In this document: positions 14,892 through 22,158 of the stretch, one piece after another
Numbering within the stretch: position 1 is the first letter of the stretch
Layout: every line of letters starts with the position of its first letter
DNA from: a virus
Length of the DNA: 22,288 nt
Virus record (IMG/VR): IMGVR_UViG_3300044911_003652
Span: 1 to 22,288 of that record
Reading direction: 5' to 3' (one strand)
The notes under the pieces: model-generated
What the model saw: only the letters and a program-made list of their open reading frames with translations
Database searches by the model: none
What the model was told of the DNA's origin: nothing
Program-made: the position numbers and the translations under genes

Positions 14892-15197
14892 ATGTCCGGT
14901 TCGAGTGAGGAATCCCTGGTTGTAGGAGGCTCCGCCCGCCTCGTCGCGCGGCTGACCGACTACAGCGGCGCCCCTGTGTCGCCTGAAGGTATTCGGCTTC
15001 TGGTGCTGCGCCCCAATACCGGAGTCAGCTTCCTCCAGAGCGTGGCTATCGTGGACGGCACGGCTGTGGGGGTCATCGAACTCGATACCCCAGGCATGTG
15101 GCGTTTCCGGTTTGAGACAACGGCGCCGCCTGTGGTAGCATACGAAGGCCATTTCTCGGTCGCACGCCGGATGGTTCCCCCGCTGGCCGATTCTTGA
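14892..15197 (+). CDS. Stand-alone copy of the tailspike N-terminal domain (copy A)
   Basis: The 101-residue protein starts at ATG 14892 with AGGAG about 8 nt upstream. It aligns along its whole length with residues 1-100 of the tailspike at 15216 and with the product of 18492: VGGSARLVARLTDYSGAPVS, IRLLVLRPN, a PGMWRFRFETT motif and a final RRMVPPL. The strand pattern suggests an Ig-like beta sandwich. Having the same domain free and fused suggests a shared docking ring, an adaptor, or a remnant of another spike that lost its C-terminus. No recognisable family name. Confidence 0.7.
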   Translation: MSGSSEESLVVGGSARLVARLTDYSGAPVSPEGIRLLVLRPNTGVSFLQSVAIVDGTAVGVIELDTPGMWRFRFETTAPPVVAYEGHFSVARRMVPPLADS

Positions 15198-15215
15198 CCG
15201 TTAAGGAATCCTGCA

Positions 15216-18200
15216 ATGTCTGGTGCTACCGGCGCGCAGTATATCGAAGGCTCCACGGCTACCTTTCGCGCTCGCCTTCTGGACATCGACGGCAACCCTG
15301 TGGACCCATCCAACGTCCGGATGCTCGTGCTTGCCCCTGACGCCACGGAAAGCTATCTGGCGACTACCAGCCTGGATGGGGGCAGCATCATCGGCACGGT
15401 GCATCTGACCCGACACGGGACGTGGCGCTACCGCTTCGAAAGCACGATTGAGCCCTACGCCGTGTTCGAGGAATACTTCTCGGTCCAGAAGCGCGGGGTG
15501 CCGCCGCTGCCCGGCCCCGGTGGGAGCGCGCCGACTCTTGCGACCAACTGGCGAATCGGGGAACTGCCGGCGACCTCGCCGCTGCAACTCACCGACCAGA
15601 TCGCCGTCAGCCGGGGAGCGCCCGCGACGACGTATCGGGGCACGGTGGGCGACATCGTGTCGCTGGTGCAGACGCAGAACGTCTCTGACGTGTATATCAC
15701 GCCGGAGCAGTTCGGCGCCATCGGGGACGGCGAGAGCCATCCCGCCTTCGAAGTGCTCGGCGTGGACACCCTGGAAGAACTTCAGGAGTGGAACAACGGC
15801 ATGTATGCGTTCGCTGATTCCATCGGGAATGAGATGGATTGGCTCGGGCTTCAGGCCGCGCTTCGTGCCGGCGGAGAGGTGCGTGGAACTCCCGGTGCGG
15901 TCTACGTGGCGAACAAGACCATCGCCGTGTGGAACGGGCATGTGCAGTGGGACGGTCGCGGGTGCGTATGGTCCTTCCAGGGCCAGGAAGAAGTGCTCGA
16001 TGACGGGAGCAATCTGGTCACGAATCCCAGCTTCAACAGCGGCGCGACTGGATGGCAGAACACGATTCTGGCGCCGCGTGTGGATGTTGTGTTTGCTGGG
16101 GGCAAGGCAACCTTCACCGATCCGCCCGTGACGTTCACGCCTGGGGAATCGCACTTCGGGCAGTTCGGCCAGCAGATGACGATTCCGCCCGGCAAGTGGA
16201 CAGTGCGGGCGCGGGTGAAGCTGTCGGAAGGCGCCAGCCAGGGGTATTGGGGTGCGCGCTTGCTTGGCATGGGGTTCTTCAAGGACGGCCCCGGTCTGGG
16301 TGGGTGGGCGTGGCCCGATCCACTCTACGCCATTTCCTCGGCGGGCGCGACGGTGGCCTCTCCCTTCGATGGGTGGATGGAGTTTGACATCGAGGCGCCG
16401 GAAGAAGTGACGGCGTGGCTGACGTTCTCCGGATTCAACTGCGACTGGGAGGTGCAGGAAGTCCGCTTGAGCCCGTTCCTGATGAATTTCTCGGTGTGGT
16501 GCTCTGGGGACTTCGTTTCCGGCAGGCAGTATGACGAGACAGAACTGCGGAACTTCAAGATCGTCGGCCCGGCGCAGCGCGATTGGTGGGGCGACGAACG
16601 GTATGGGTTCCAGAACCCCGAGTTCGCAGGACCGTTCATCTCCGGATTCCTCCACAAGAGTTTCGCGGGGGAGAGCGCACGTGCGAATCTGGTGAACGTG
16701 CATATCCGCGAGTTTTTCCGGGGGGTGCATTTCTCGGATCAGGCGTTCCTGATTCGTCATACGGCTGTCACCATTGGTGCGTGCGGGGAGTGCGTCTACT
16801 TCCAGCCGGCAGTGCGCAACGCGGGTGAGAACCTACGATTCACCGACTGCATCCTTTTCAACTCCGGTGTCGCCGTTCATGCAGCCGGCGGTGCCGAGTG
16901 GAACTTCGTCGGCACGTCCATCGACTTCTGCCGCGTCCTCGTGCGCGGGCGGAAGGGTGCGGTCCTGAACTTCACCAACCACCATTTCGAGTTCAACGCT
17001 TCCGAGACGCGAATCTGGTTTTCGACGGTGGATTCGCCGCTGGGCTGGAATCGCACCATCACTGGGGGAACTTCCGGCGCCACGGCAAAGGTGCTGATTT
17101 CGGATCGCCAGGGGAACCCTTGGGCGGAGCGCACCCCCTCCGTTGTCGTTGAGGTGCTATCCGGCACGTTCCTGCATGGCGAGACTGTCACGGATGGTGT
17201 TGGCGGCTCTGCTGTGGTGGATGGCGGGGTTGCCTGGGGCGAGCCTCTGGTCGATCTGGACGGCGGCTCCTACATGATCATGCCGAGTGGTGAATGGCTC
17301 CAGTCCGGTGCCGGGCACCGTGGGGGCCTGCATGCGGTTCGAGTGAACACCACCCAGGATACGGTGGCTTTTGGTGATGTGTGGGCCTACAACTTGCTCA
17401 CCGCGTCCGGAGACTGGGGGGTTGGTGCCGGGCGAATCGTGTTCAACAACCACCTGGGGCCGGGCAATCCGCTGTTCCCGACGATGCTGCTGCGGAACCA
17501 GCAAATGGATGCGTTCGCTGGGAATGGTGGGATTGCCGGCACGGGCACATGGGAGGACCAGGGCTTCTCGGGGCCGGAGGATGAAATTGGAATCGATTTC
17601 AGCGCACATTCGCCCGGCGGGGTCGAGGCGCCTTCTTCGCGCGGGTTGATTCCGTGGGAGCAAGAGGTCCGTGTGGATCGCGCCGTGTTCCGCACCGCAG
17701 GCAACGCATCGCTGGCGCTGGACATCAATGAAGTATATACGGGCGGCACCGAACTGCGCGTCTTCATCCCGGTGCGCGCGGGGAAAATCGTGCTGCCGGA
17801 GTTCTGGTTCTCCAAGCCCGAAGTGAAGGCGAATCGGACGCATGGCCCGTTTACGTCGGGGCTGCCGCTTGCGGGCGACACAATCTATGTGAACATCTCC
17901 GAGGGTAAGACCCTCGCGATCATCGAAGACAAGCACGTGCAGTGGCTTGGTGGCAACGGCCCGCGCCCTGGCTGGAGTGTGACGCTGGCGAGCGTTACCG
18001 GGAACCCCGGCGGTGTGGCCAACGCCGTGTGGAACGCGACGCACGCGGTCGTGGAGCGGCTGGACGCCTTTCGATTCACCATCGACCTTGGAGTCGGCAA
18101 CGCCGCGACCTCCACTGTGGCGAACGCGGGTGGGGCAGCGGTCGAGGCGACCTACACCCAGACCAATGTGCTGATCTATGTCCGCAATTTCTGGGTCCGC

Positions 18201-18491
18201 CGCACGTGGACTGATTCCTATGGACGACCTGTTCTCTCCCAGGCGCTATATCAGGGCGAAAAGAACATCACCATCAACCATGCAGCCCACCCATGGGAGA
18301 TATGGAACTACGCGACGTGGTATTCGGAGGCGGTTGTCCCCGACACCCCGAACGAACGGGTTGCTCGCGGTCGTGCCCCCGAGTGGGCAACGCACTACAT
18401 GCTGGTGCTGAACTGGCAGAACATTCGCGAGTGCGACCCGGTGGCGTGTCCGAACCTCTACCTCACCGACTTCTATGCCAATGTAGTGTAG
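15216..18491 (+). CDS. Large beta-helix tailspike, probable polysaccharide-active
   Basis: The 1091-residue spike starts at ATG 15216. Residues 1-100 are the domain shared with the flanking small genes, ending VPPLP. Residues 110-150 are a fibre linker (IGELPATSPLQLTDQIAVSR). At 162-172 TPEQFGAIGDG is the classic opening of pectate-lyase-like tailspikes, although about 35 residues separate it from the usual LQAAL helix (212-216). Residues about 266-421 look like a carbohydrate-binding jelly-roll insertion (NLVTNPSFNSGATGW). The beta-helix follows (about 425-605, e.g. LRFTDCILFNSGVAVHAAGG). Smaller beta domains lie at about 613-675 and 912-985. Catalytic residues cannot be assigned by eye. Capsule or O-antigen binding or degradation is inferred. 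Confidence 0.82.
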   Translation: MSGATGAQYIEGSTATFRARLLDIDGNPVDPSNVRMLVLAPDATESYLATTSLDGGSIIGTVHLTRHGTWRYRFESTIEPYAVFEEYFSVQKRGVPPLPGPGGSAPTLATNWRIGELPATSPLQLTDQIAVSRGAPATTYRGTVGDIVSLVQTQNVSDVYITPEQFGAIGDGESHPAFEVLGVDTLEELQEWNNGMYAFADSIGNEMDWLGLQAALRAGGEVRGTPGAVYVANKTIAVWNGHVQWDGRGCVWSFQGQEEVLDDGSNLVTNPSFNSGATGWQNTILAPRVDVVFAGGKATFTDPPVTFTPGESHFGQFGQQMTIPPGKWTVRARVKLSEGASQGYWGARLLGMGFFKDGPGLGGWAWPDPLYAISSAGATVASPFDGWMEFDIEAPEEVTAWLTFSGFNCDWEVQEVRLSPFLMNFSVWCSGDFVSGRQYDETELRNFKIVGPAQRDWWGDERYGFQNPEFAGPFISGFLHKSFAGESARANLVNVHIREFFRGVHFSDQAFLIRHTAVTIGACGECVYFQPAVRNAGENLRFTDCILFNSGVAVHAAGGAEWNFVGTSIDFCRVLVRGRKGAVLNFTNHHFEFNASETRIWFSTVDSPLGWNRTITGGTSGATAKVLISDRQGNPWAERTPSVVVEVLSGTFLHGETVTDGVGGSAVVDGGVAWGEPLVDLDGGSYMIMPSGEWLQSGAGHRGGLHAVRVNTTQDTVAFGDVWAYNLLTASGDWGVGAGRIVFNNHLGPGNPLFPTMLLRNQQMDAFAGNGGIAGTGTWEDQGFSGPEDEIGIDFSAHSPGGVEAPSSRGLIPWEQEVRVDRAVFRTAGNASLALDINEVYTGGTELRVFIPVRAGKIVLPEFWFSKPEVKANRTHGPFTSGLPLAGDTIYVNISEGKTLAIIEDKHVQWLGGNGPRPGWSVTLASVTGNPGGVANAVWNATHAVVERLDAFRFTIDLGVGNAATSTVANAGGAAVEATYTQTNVLIYVRNFWVRRTWTDSYGRPVLSQALYQGEKNITINHAAHPWEIWNYATWYSEAVVPDTPNERVARGRAPEWATHYMLVLNWQNIRECDPVACPNLYLTDFYANVV

Positions 18492-18824
18492 ATGATGGCT
18501 GCGATTCCCAAAGGCCAGAGCGCAGAGCGTCCGCCGGTAGACTCCTACCATGAGGGGGGCTCGCTACGCCTCGGCGCGACGTTGACGGACCACGCTGGGA
18601 ATCCAGTCTCGGCAGTGTCCGTGCGCTTGCTCGTTGTGCGTCCGGATGGCAGCGTGCGGCAAGTGCCTGTGCGAAATGATGGGGCGCGGTGTGTGGGGAT
18701 TGTCGCGCTGACGCTTCCCGGCACATGGCATTACCGTTTCGAGAACACCCCGATTCCGAAGACCGCTTACGAATCCACCTTCTACGTCAGCAAGCGGCTC
18801 GTGCCGCCCCTGGAGCAGCCATGA
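18492..18824 (+). CDS. Stand-alone copy of the tailspike N-terminal domain (copy C)
   Basis: The product has 110 residues from ATG 18492, directly abutting the tailspike stop (ATG 18495 is an alternative). After a 20-residue leader it repeats the spike domain: EGGSLRLGATLTDHAGNPVS, VRLLVVRPDG, LPGTWHYRFENT and KRLVPPLEQP. It is closer to the consensus than the spike copy at several positions. It overlaps the endolysin start by ATGA, linking spike and lysis genes in one transcript. Role unknown; probably a virion appendage subunit or competitor for the same docking site. Confidence 0.7.
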   Translation: MMAAIPKGQSAERPPVDSYHEGGSLRLGATLTDHAGNPVSAVSVRLLVVRPDGSVRQVPVRNDGARCVGIVALTLPGTWHYRFENTPIPKTAYESTFYVSKRLVPPLEQP

Positions 18825-19411
18825 ACGCCCCCTACACCAAGCTGGTCGAAGCCGACTACCAAGAAGCCGCGCAGAAGCTGGGGTGCTCCATCGCGGCGGT
18901 GAAGGCTGTAGCGCACGTCGAGAGTGCCGGTTCCGGGTTTCTGCCGGATGGGCGCCCGACGATTCTCTATGAAGCGCATGTGTTCTACCGGCTGACAAAG
19001 GGCCGGTTCCCTGCTGCCCTGGATCGCTTCGGCGTCCCGCTCGCGGTGCCGAGGTGGAACCGCAGCCTGTATGGGGCCTCCGGCGCTCACCAGTATACCC
19101 GCCTGGAGGATGCCAAGGCTCTGGCTCCCGACGAGGCCCAGATGTCGTGCTCCTGGGGCATATTTCAGGTGATGGGCTTCAACTGGGGCATGCTCCGCTA
19201 CAACAGCCTGGGCGACTTCCTACACTGCATGCTGTCGGCGTCGGGGCAGCTTGATGGATTCGTCCGTTTCATCCGAATCAATGGCCTTGCGAAACCTTTG
19301 ATCGACCTCAATTGGGCAGAATTTGCCCGGCGCTATAATGGTCCTGACTATGCAAAGAACGCATATGATGCAAAAATGGCGGCTGCCTACACCACGTTCG
19401 CACGAAAATAG
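18821..19411 (+). CDS. Endolysin, N-acetylmuramidase (PF11860-type)
   Basis: The 196-residue protein starts at ATG 18821 (ATGA overlap); the longer upstream frame lies within the previous gene. It follows the N-acetylmuramidase family throughout: LGCSIAAVKAVAHVESAGSG with E34 as candidate catalytic acid, FLPDGRPTILYEAHVFYRLT, then SCSWGIFQVMGFNW and FARRYNGPDYAKNAYDAK. It would cut the glycan chains of peptidoglycan at the end of infection. No N-terminal signal or membrane segment is visible, so export must rely on the holin downstream. There is no separate cell-wall binding domain, as is common for Gram-negative phages. Confidence 0.92.
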   Translation: MNAPYTKLVEADYQEAAQKLGCSIAAVKAVAHVESAGSGFLPDGRPTILYEAHVFYRLTKGRFPAALDRFGVPLAVPRWNRSLYGASGAHQYTRLEDAKALAPDEAQMSCSWGIFQVMGFNWGMLRYNSLGDFLHCMLSASGQLDGFVRFIRINGLAKPLIDLNWAEFARRYNGPDYAKNAYDAKMAAAYTTFARK

Positions 19412-19424
19412 ACGGAGGCAGCAC

Positions 19425-19799
19425 ATGGCGTTCAATGATATGGGTGTGGCGGACCTCGCCGCCCAAGGTGCTGCCGCAGGAGGGCTTGGCATGATCGGAC
19501 GGCTGCTCGCGCTCGCGCGTGCATCGCGCCGGCCTTCGGGCTGGTCGCTGTTGTGGGAAATCCCCATCGCCTGTGGTATGGGTGTTGTCGGGAAGGGGGT
19601 TGCGGAGGCGCTTGGGGTTGACGGGTTTCAGCACTACGCTGTCGTCATCGCGATTGCCTATGCCGGCCCCCGCATGATCGACATCCTGCTCGCGCGCTAT
19701 GGCTTCGCCCTTCAGGAACAAGCCACGAAAGTGGAAGCCAAGAAGACAACGCCTGATTCGCCGCCCGAACCAGAATCGAAGAAGGACACTGCACCATGA
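19425..19799 (+). CDS. Holin, LydA-like (holin 3 superfamily)
   Basis: This 124-residue membrane protein starts at ATG 19425 with a strong GGAGG 8 nt upstream; the upstream frame overlaps the endolysin and is rejected. The core, GLGMIGRLLALARASRRPSG then LLWEIPIACGMGVVG, and a second hydrophobic stretch HYAVVIAIAYAGPRMIDILL, matches the LydA-like phage holins found beside muramidases. The C-terminal 30 residues are hydrophilic, rich in Lys, Pro and Glu. It would form the inner-membrane lesion that releases the endolysin. Confidence 0.82.
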   Translation: MAFNDMGVADLAAQGAAAGGLGMIGRLLALARASRRPSGWSLLWEIPIACGMGVVGKGVAEALGVDGFQHYAVVIAIAYAGPRMIDILLARYGFALQEQATKVEAKKTTPDSPPEPESKKDTAP

Positions 19800-19984
19800 T
19801 GGATTTCCTCCGCAAGCGCGCCAACGAACGGTCCACTGCCGTGACGCTGGTGGCCATCACGCTCCTGTTTTTCGGCCCGACCCTGGCGCCCGAGCACCGC
19901 GACACGATCACCAACCTCGTGCTGGCCCTTCTGGGCCTCGGCGCGGCGGTGCCGGATGGCGCGGTGGTGAACTCCAAGGAGTAA
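19796..19984 (+). CDS. Small two-segment membrane protein, possible second holin
   Basis: The 62-residue protein overlaps the holin stop by ATGA (19796-19799; ATG 19799 is the alternative and would remove one residue). A basic start (FLRKRANERS) is followed by two hydrophobic segments, about 15-28 (VTLVAITLLFFGPT) and 39-53 (TNLVLALLGLGAAVP), joined by a short polar turn. This is the size and shape of class II holins or antiholins. Together with the LydA-like protein it could set lysis timing. No spanin gene is seen downstream. Confidence 0.7.
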   Translation: MMDFLRKRANERSTAVTLVAITLLFFGPTLAPEHRDTITNLVLALLGLGAAVPDGAVVNSKE

Positions 19985-19988
19985 CCCA

Positions 19989-21854
19989 ATGACCGGCATG
20001 CGGATTGCCAATTTCGGCGGAATGATTCCGTTGGTGTCGTCGCGGCTTCTGCCCGACAACATGGCGTCCGCTGCCGTGAATACCCATCTGCGTTCGGGAG
20101 AACTGCGGGGCGTGCGCCAGCCGCAGCTTCTCCATGACTTCGTGAGCGGAGGCCCCTTCCGCAAGGCGTATCGGATTCCGGACCCCACGGACCCCGACGA
20201 GCCGGTATGGGTCGGCCTGCTGTCGCGGCACGGCAAGGTGCATGCCAACCCCCTGGTCAATGACGCCTTCAACCGATTCCTCAAGCTGGACGAGAATCAG
20301 CCCGGCACTGCTGCGCCGCTGGAAGTGAACAGCCTGGAGCGCGTGAAGGATGCGGACCCGTGGCTGCTGCTGGGTGTGCCGCCCCCAGCTATCGCCCCCA
20401 CGCTGACGCCCGTTGGGGGCGCCACGCTGACCGAGACACGCGCATACGTCTACACATATGTGAATCTGTTTGGGGAAGAAGGCCCGCCGTCCCCGCCAGT
20501 GTCCGCCAGCGCGTTCCATGATGCGTCGTGGAATCTGTCAGCCCTGGTTGATCCCGCCTTCGCCGCCGACCACGGCATCACCAAGATGCGAATCTACCGC
20601 ACCATCAGCGGCACGCAGGGGGCGGTGTTCTACCGCGTCGCGGAGCAGCTTGTGAATGTGGCAACCTACAGCGACACGCGGCTCAGTTCGGTGGTGGTGT
20701 CGGAAGGTGTGATTCTCGAATCCCAGACCTGGGCACCGCCGGATGACGTGGAGGGTATCGTGGAGATGCCCAACGGATTCTTCGTGGCCTGGGCCGGGAA
20801 GGACATCTTCTTCAGCGAGCCCTACCGCCCTTGGGCTTGGCCCCCGCAGTATGTCGTCTCGACCGCTTCGCGGATCATCGGCTGTGGGGTGGTGGACCAG
20901 ACTCTGGTTGTGCTGACCGAATCCGCCCCGGTGCTGTATGTGGGTGCGCGCCCCGACTCCATGCAGGCGGTGAAGTCGGCGCTGGTGGACCCCTGCATCG
21001 AGGCGCGATCCATCGTCCAAGCGCCCGAGGGCGTCTACTACGCCTCGCGCAATGGCCTGCAACTTGTCACCCCTGCCGGCACCAACAGCGTCACCCGGCA
21101 GGCCATCGGCCGCGATGAATGGAACTCGTCCTTCGTGCCGCGAATCAAAGCGGCGGTGTCTTTCGATTCGCAATACCTCGCCCTGGACGCCGCCGGTGGG
21201 GGGTTCTGCTTCGATCCGCGCGACATGAAGGCCGGCATCTCGATGCTGGGCAACATGGAGCCGATGGACAACATCTGGACCGACCCGTGGACTTCCGAGG
21301 CCCACATGATCGTCGGCAACAAGGTGTATGCCTGGGGGAACCCGACTTCCGGATTCGTCACGGCGGAATGGGCCAGCAAGGATTTCCACTTCAGCAAGCC
21401 GCTCAACTTCGGCGCGCTGTTGGTGTTGGTCGATCCGAACTACATCACGGATTCCTCCACGGACGACATCTTCACCGAGCCGGTGCCCTATGTCGGGGCG
21501 CCGTGGCCCGATTACGCCAGCATCGTCGGCTACAACCTCGTCAACGGCGCCGCCATCAACGGAGCGCCGACGTGGGGCGATCCCCCACCGGACAATCCGA
21601 CCGCCCCGGTGTGGCCCTTCTGGCCCGGCGTGGAGTCCGCCCCTGCCACCTTTGAACTGCCGGAGGGTGCGGAGATTCTGCTGTCGCTCTACGCGGACAA
21701 TGGGTTGGTCTGGCAGGGCTACGTCGAGAACGGAATCGTCTACCGCCCCACCTCCGGGTTCAAGGCGGAAGTCTGGCGGATTCACCTGAAGACGCGAGTC
21801 CCGATCCTGAGCGTCCAGATTGCCGAGACAGCCAAGGAACTCGAACGTGTTTAA
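19989..21854 (+). CDS. Tail hub / nozzle-like structural protein
   Basis: The 621-residue protein starts at ATG 19989 with AAGGAG 8 nt upstream (ATG 19998 is a weaker option). The opening RIANFGGMIPLVSSRLLPDN and NTHLRSGELRGVRQP, the YVYTYVNLFGEEGPPSPPVS block, a KMRIYRTISGTQGAVFYRVA segment and the later MPNGFFVAWAGKDIFFSEPY and GVYYASRNGLQLV strands are typical of large podophage tail proteins with a beta-propeller-like core, functionally like T7 gp12. It likely forms the lower tail tube on the connector. It lies after the lysis genes rather than next to the connectors, which is a rearranged order. Confidence 0.78.
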   Translation: MTGMRIANFGGMIPLVSSRLLPDNMASAAVNTHLRSGELRGVRQPQLLHDFVSGGPFRKAYRIPDPTDPDEPVWVGLLSRHGKVHANPLVNDAFNRFLKLDENQPGTAAPLEVNSLERVKDADPWLLLGVPPPAIAPTLTPVGGATLTETRAYVYTYVNLFGEEGPPSPPVSASAFHDASWNLSALVDPAFAADHGITKMRIYRTISGTQGAVFYRVAEQLVNVATYSDTRLSSVVVSEGVILESQTWAPPDDVEGIVEMPNGFFVAWAGKDIFFSEPYRPWAWPPQYVVSTASRIIGCGVVDQTLVVLTESAPVLYVGARPDSMQAVKSALVDPCIEARSIVQAPEGVYYASRNGLQLVTPAGTNSVTRQAIGRDEWNSSFVPRIKAAVSFDSQYLALDAAGGGFCFDPRDMKAGISMLGNMEPMDNIWTDPWTSEAHMIVGNKVYAWGNPTSGFVTAEWASKDFHFSKPLNFGALLVLVDPNYITDSSTDDIFTEPVPYVGAPWPDYASIVGYNLVNGAAINGAPTWGDPPPDNPTAPVWPFWPGVESAPATFELPEGAEILLSLYADNGLVWQGYVENGIVYRPTSGFKAEVWRIHLKTRVPILSVQIAETAKELERV

Positions 21855-22158
21855 CTACCCGTCGATTCCCGATCCCACCAGCGAGGTCGAATCCCTGCGG
21901 GCGTCCGTTGCGGCGCTGAAGCAAGTGGTCGAGGTGTTGATCGGCGTTCGCGGTGACACCAAGCTGCGCGCGTTCACCTATGGCGAGGCTGTGGCCCAAC
22001 TGCTGCCCTACCGCCCGCCGATGTTTTTCAAGGCTGACTTGCCGGCTGCCTCGGCGCACCCCCGCACTGTCCTCTATCTGTTCGATCCGACCGCCAACAA
22101 GCACCTGATCTTCAGCGATGGTGCCGTATGGCGTTACGCGGACGGAACGGCAGTATGA
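21847..22158 (+). CDS. Conserved short coiled-coil tail protein
   Basis: This 103-residue product most likely starts at GTG 21847, overlapping the tail-hub stop by 8 bp, with AAGGAAC upstream. The beginning FNYPSIPDPTSEVESLRASV, followed by a heptad helix (VAALKQVVEVLIGVRG), is a pattern often found directly after this type of tail-hub gene. The C-terminal half is beta-rich (TVLYLFDPTANKHLIFSDGA then VWRYADG) and could be a small tip fold. I infer a trimeric tail accessory protein; no established name. It overlaps the next gene by ATGA. Confidence 0.7.
   Translation: MFNYPSIPDPTSEVESLRASVAALKQVVEVLIGVRGDTKLRAFTYGEAVAQLLPYRPPMFFKADLPAASAHPRTVLYLFDPTANKHLIFSDGAVWRYADGTAV

Noticed and set aside
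15201-16760. Long minus-strand open frame (519 codons) opposite the tailspike
   Set aside because: It is antisense to a well-supported gene, has Arg/His/Pro-rich composition typical of GC-rich shadow frames, and shows no domain.
20538-21785. Minus-strand open frame of 415 codons opposite the tail hub
   Set aside because: Antisense shadow of a recognisable tail protein, rich in Arg, His and Gly, no motif.
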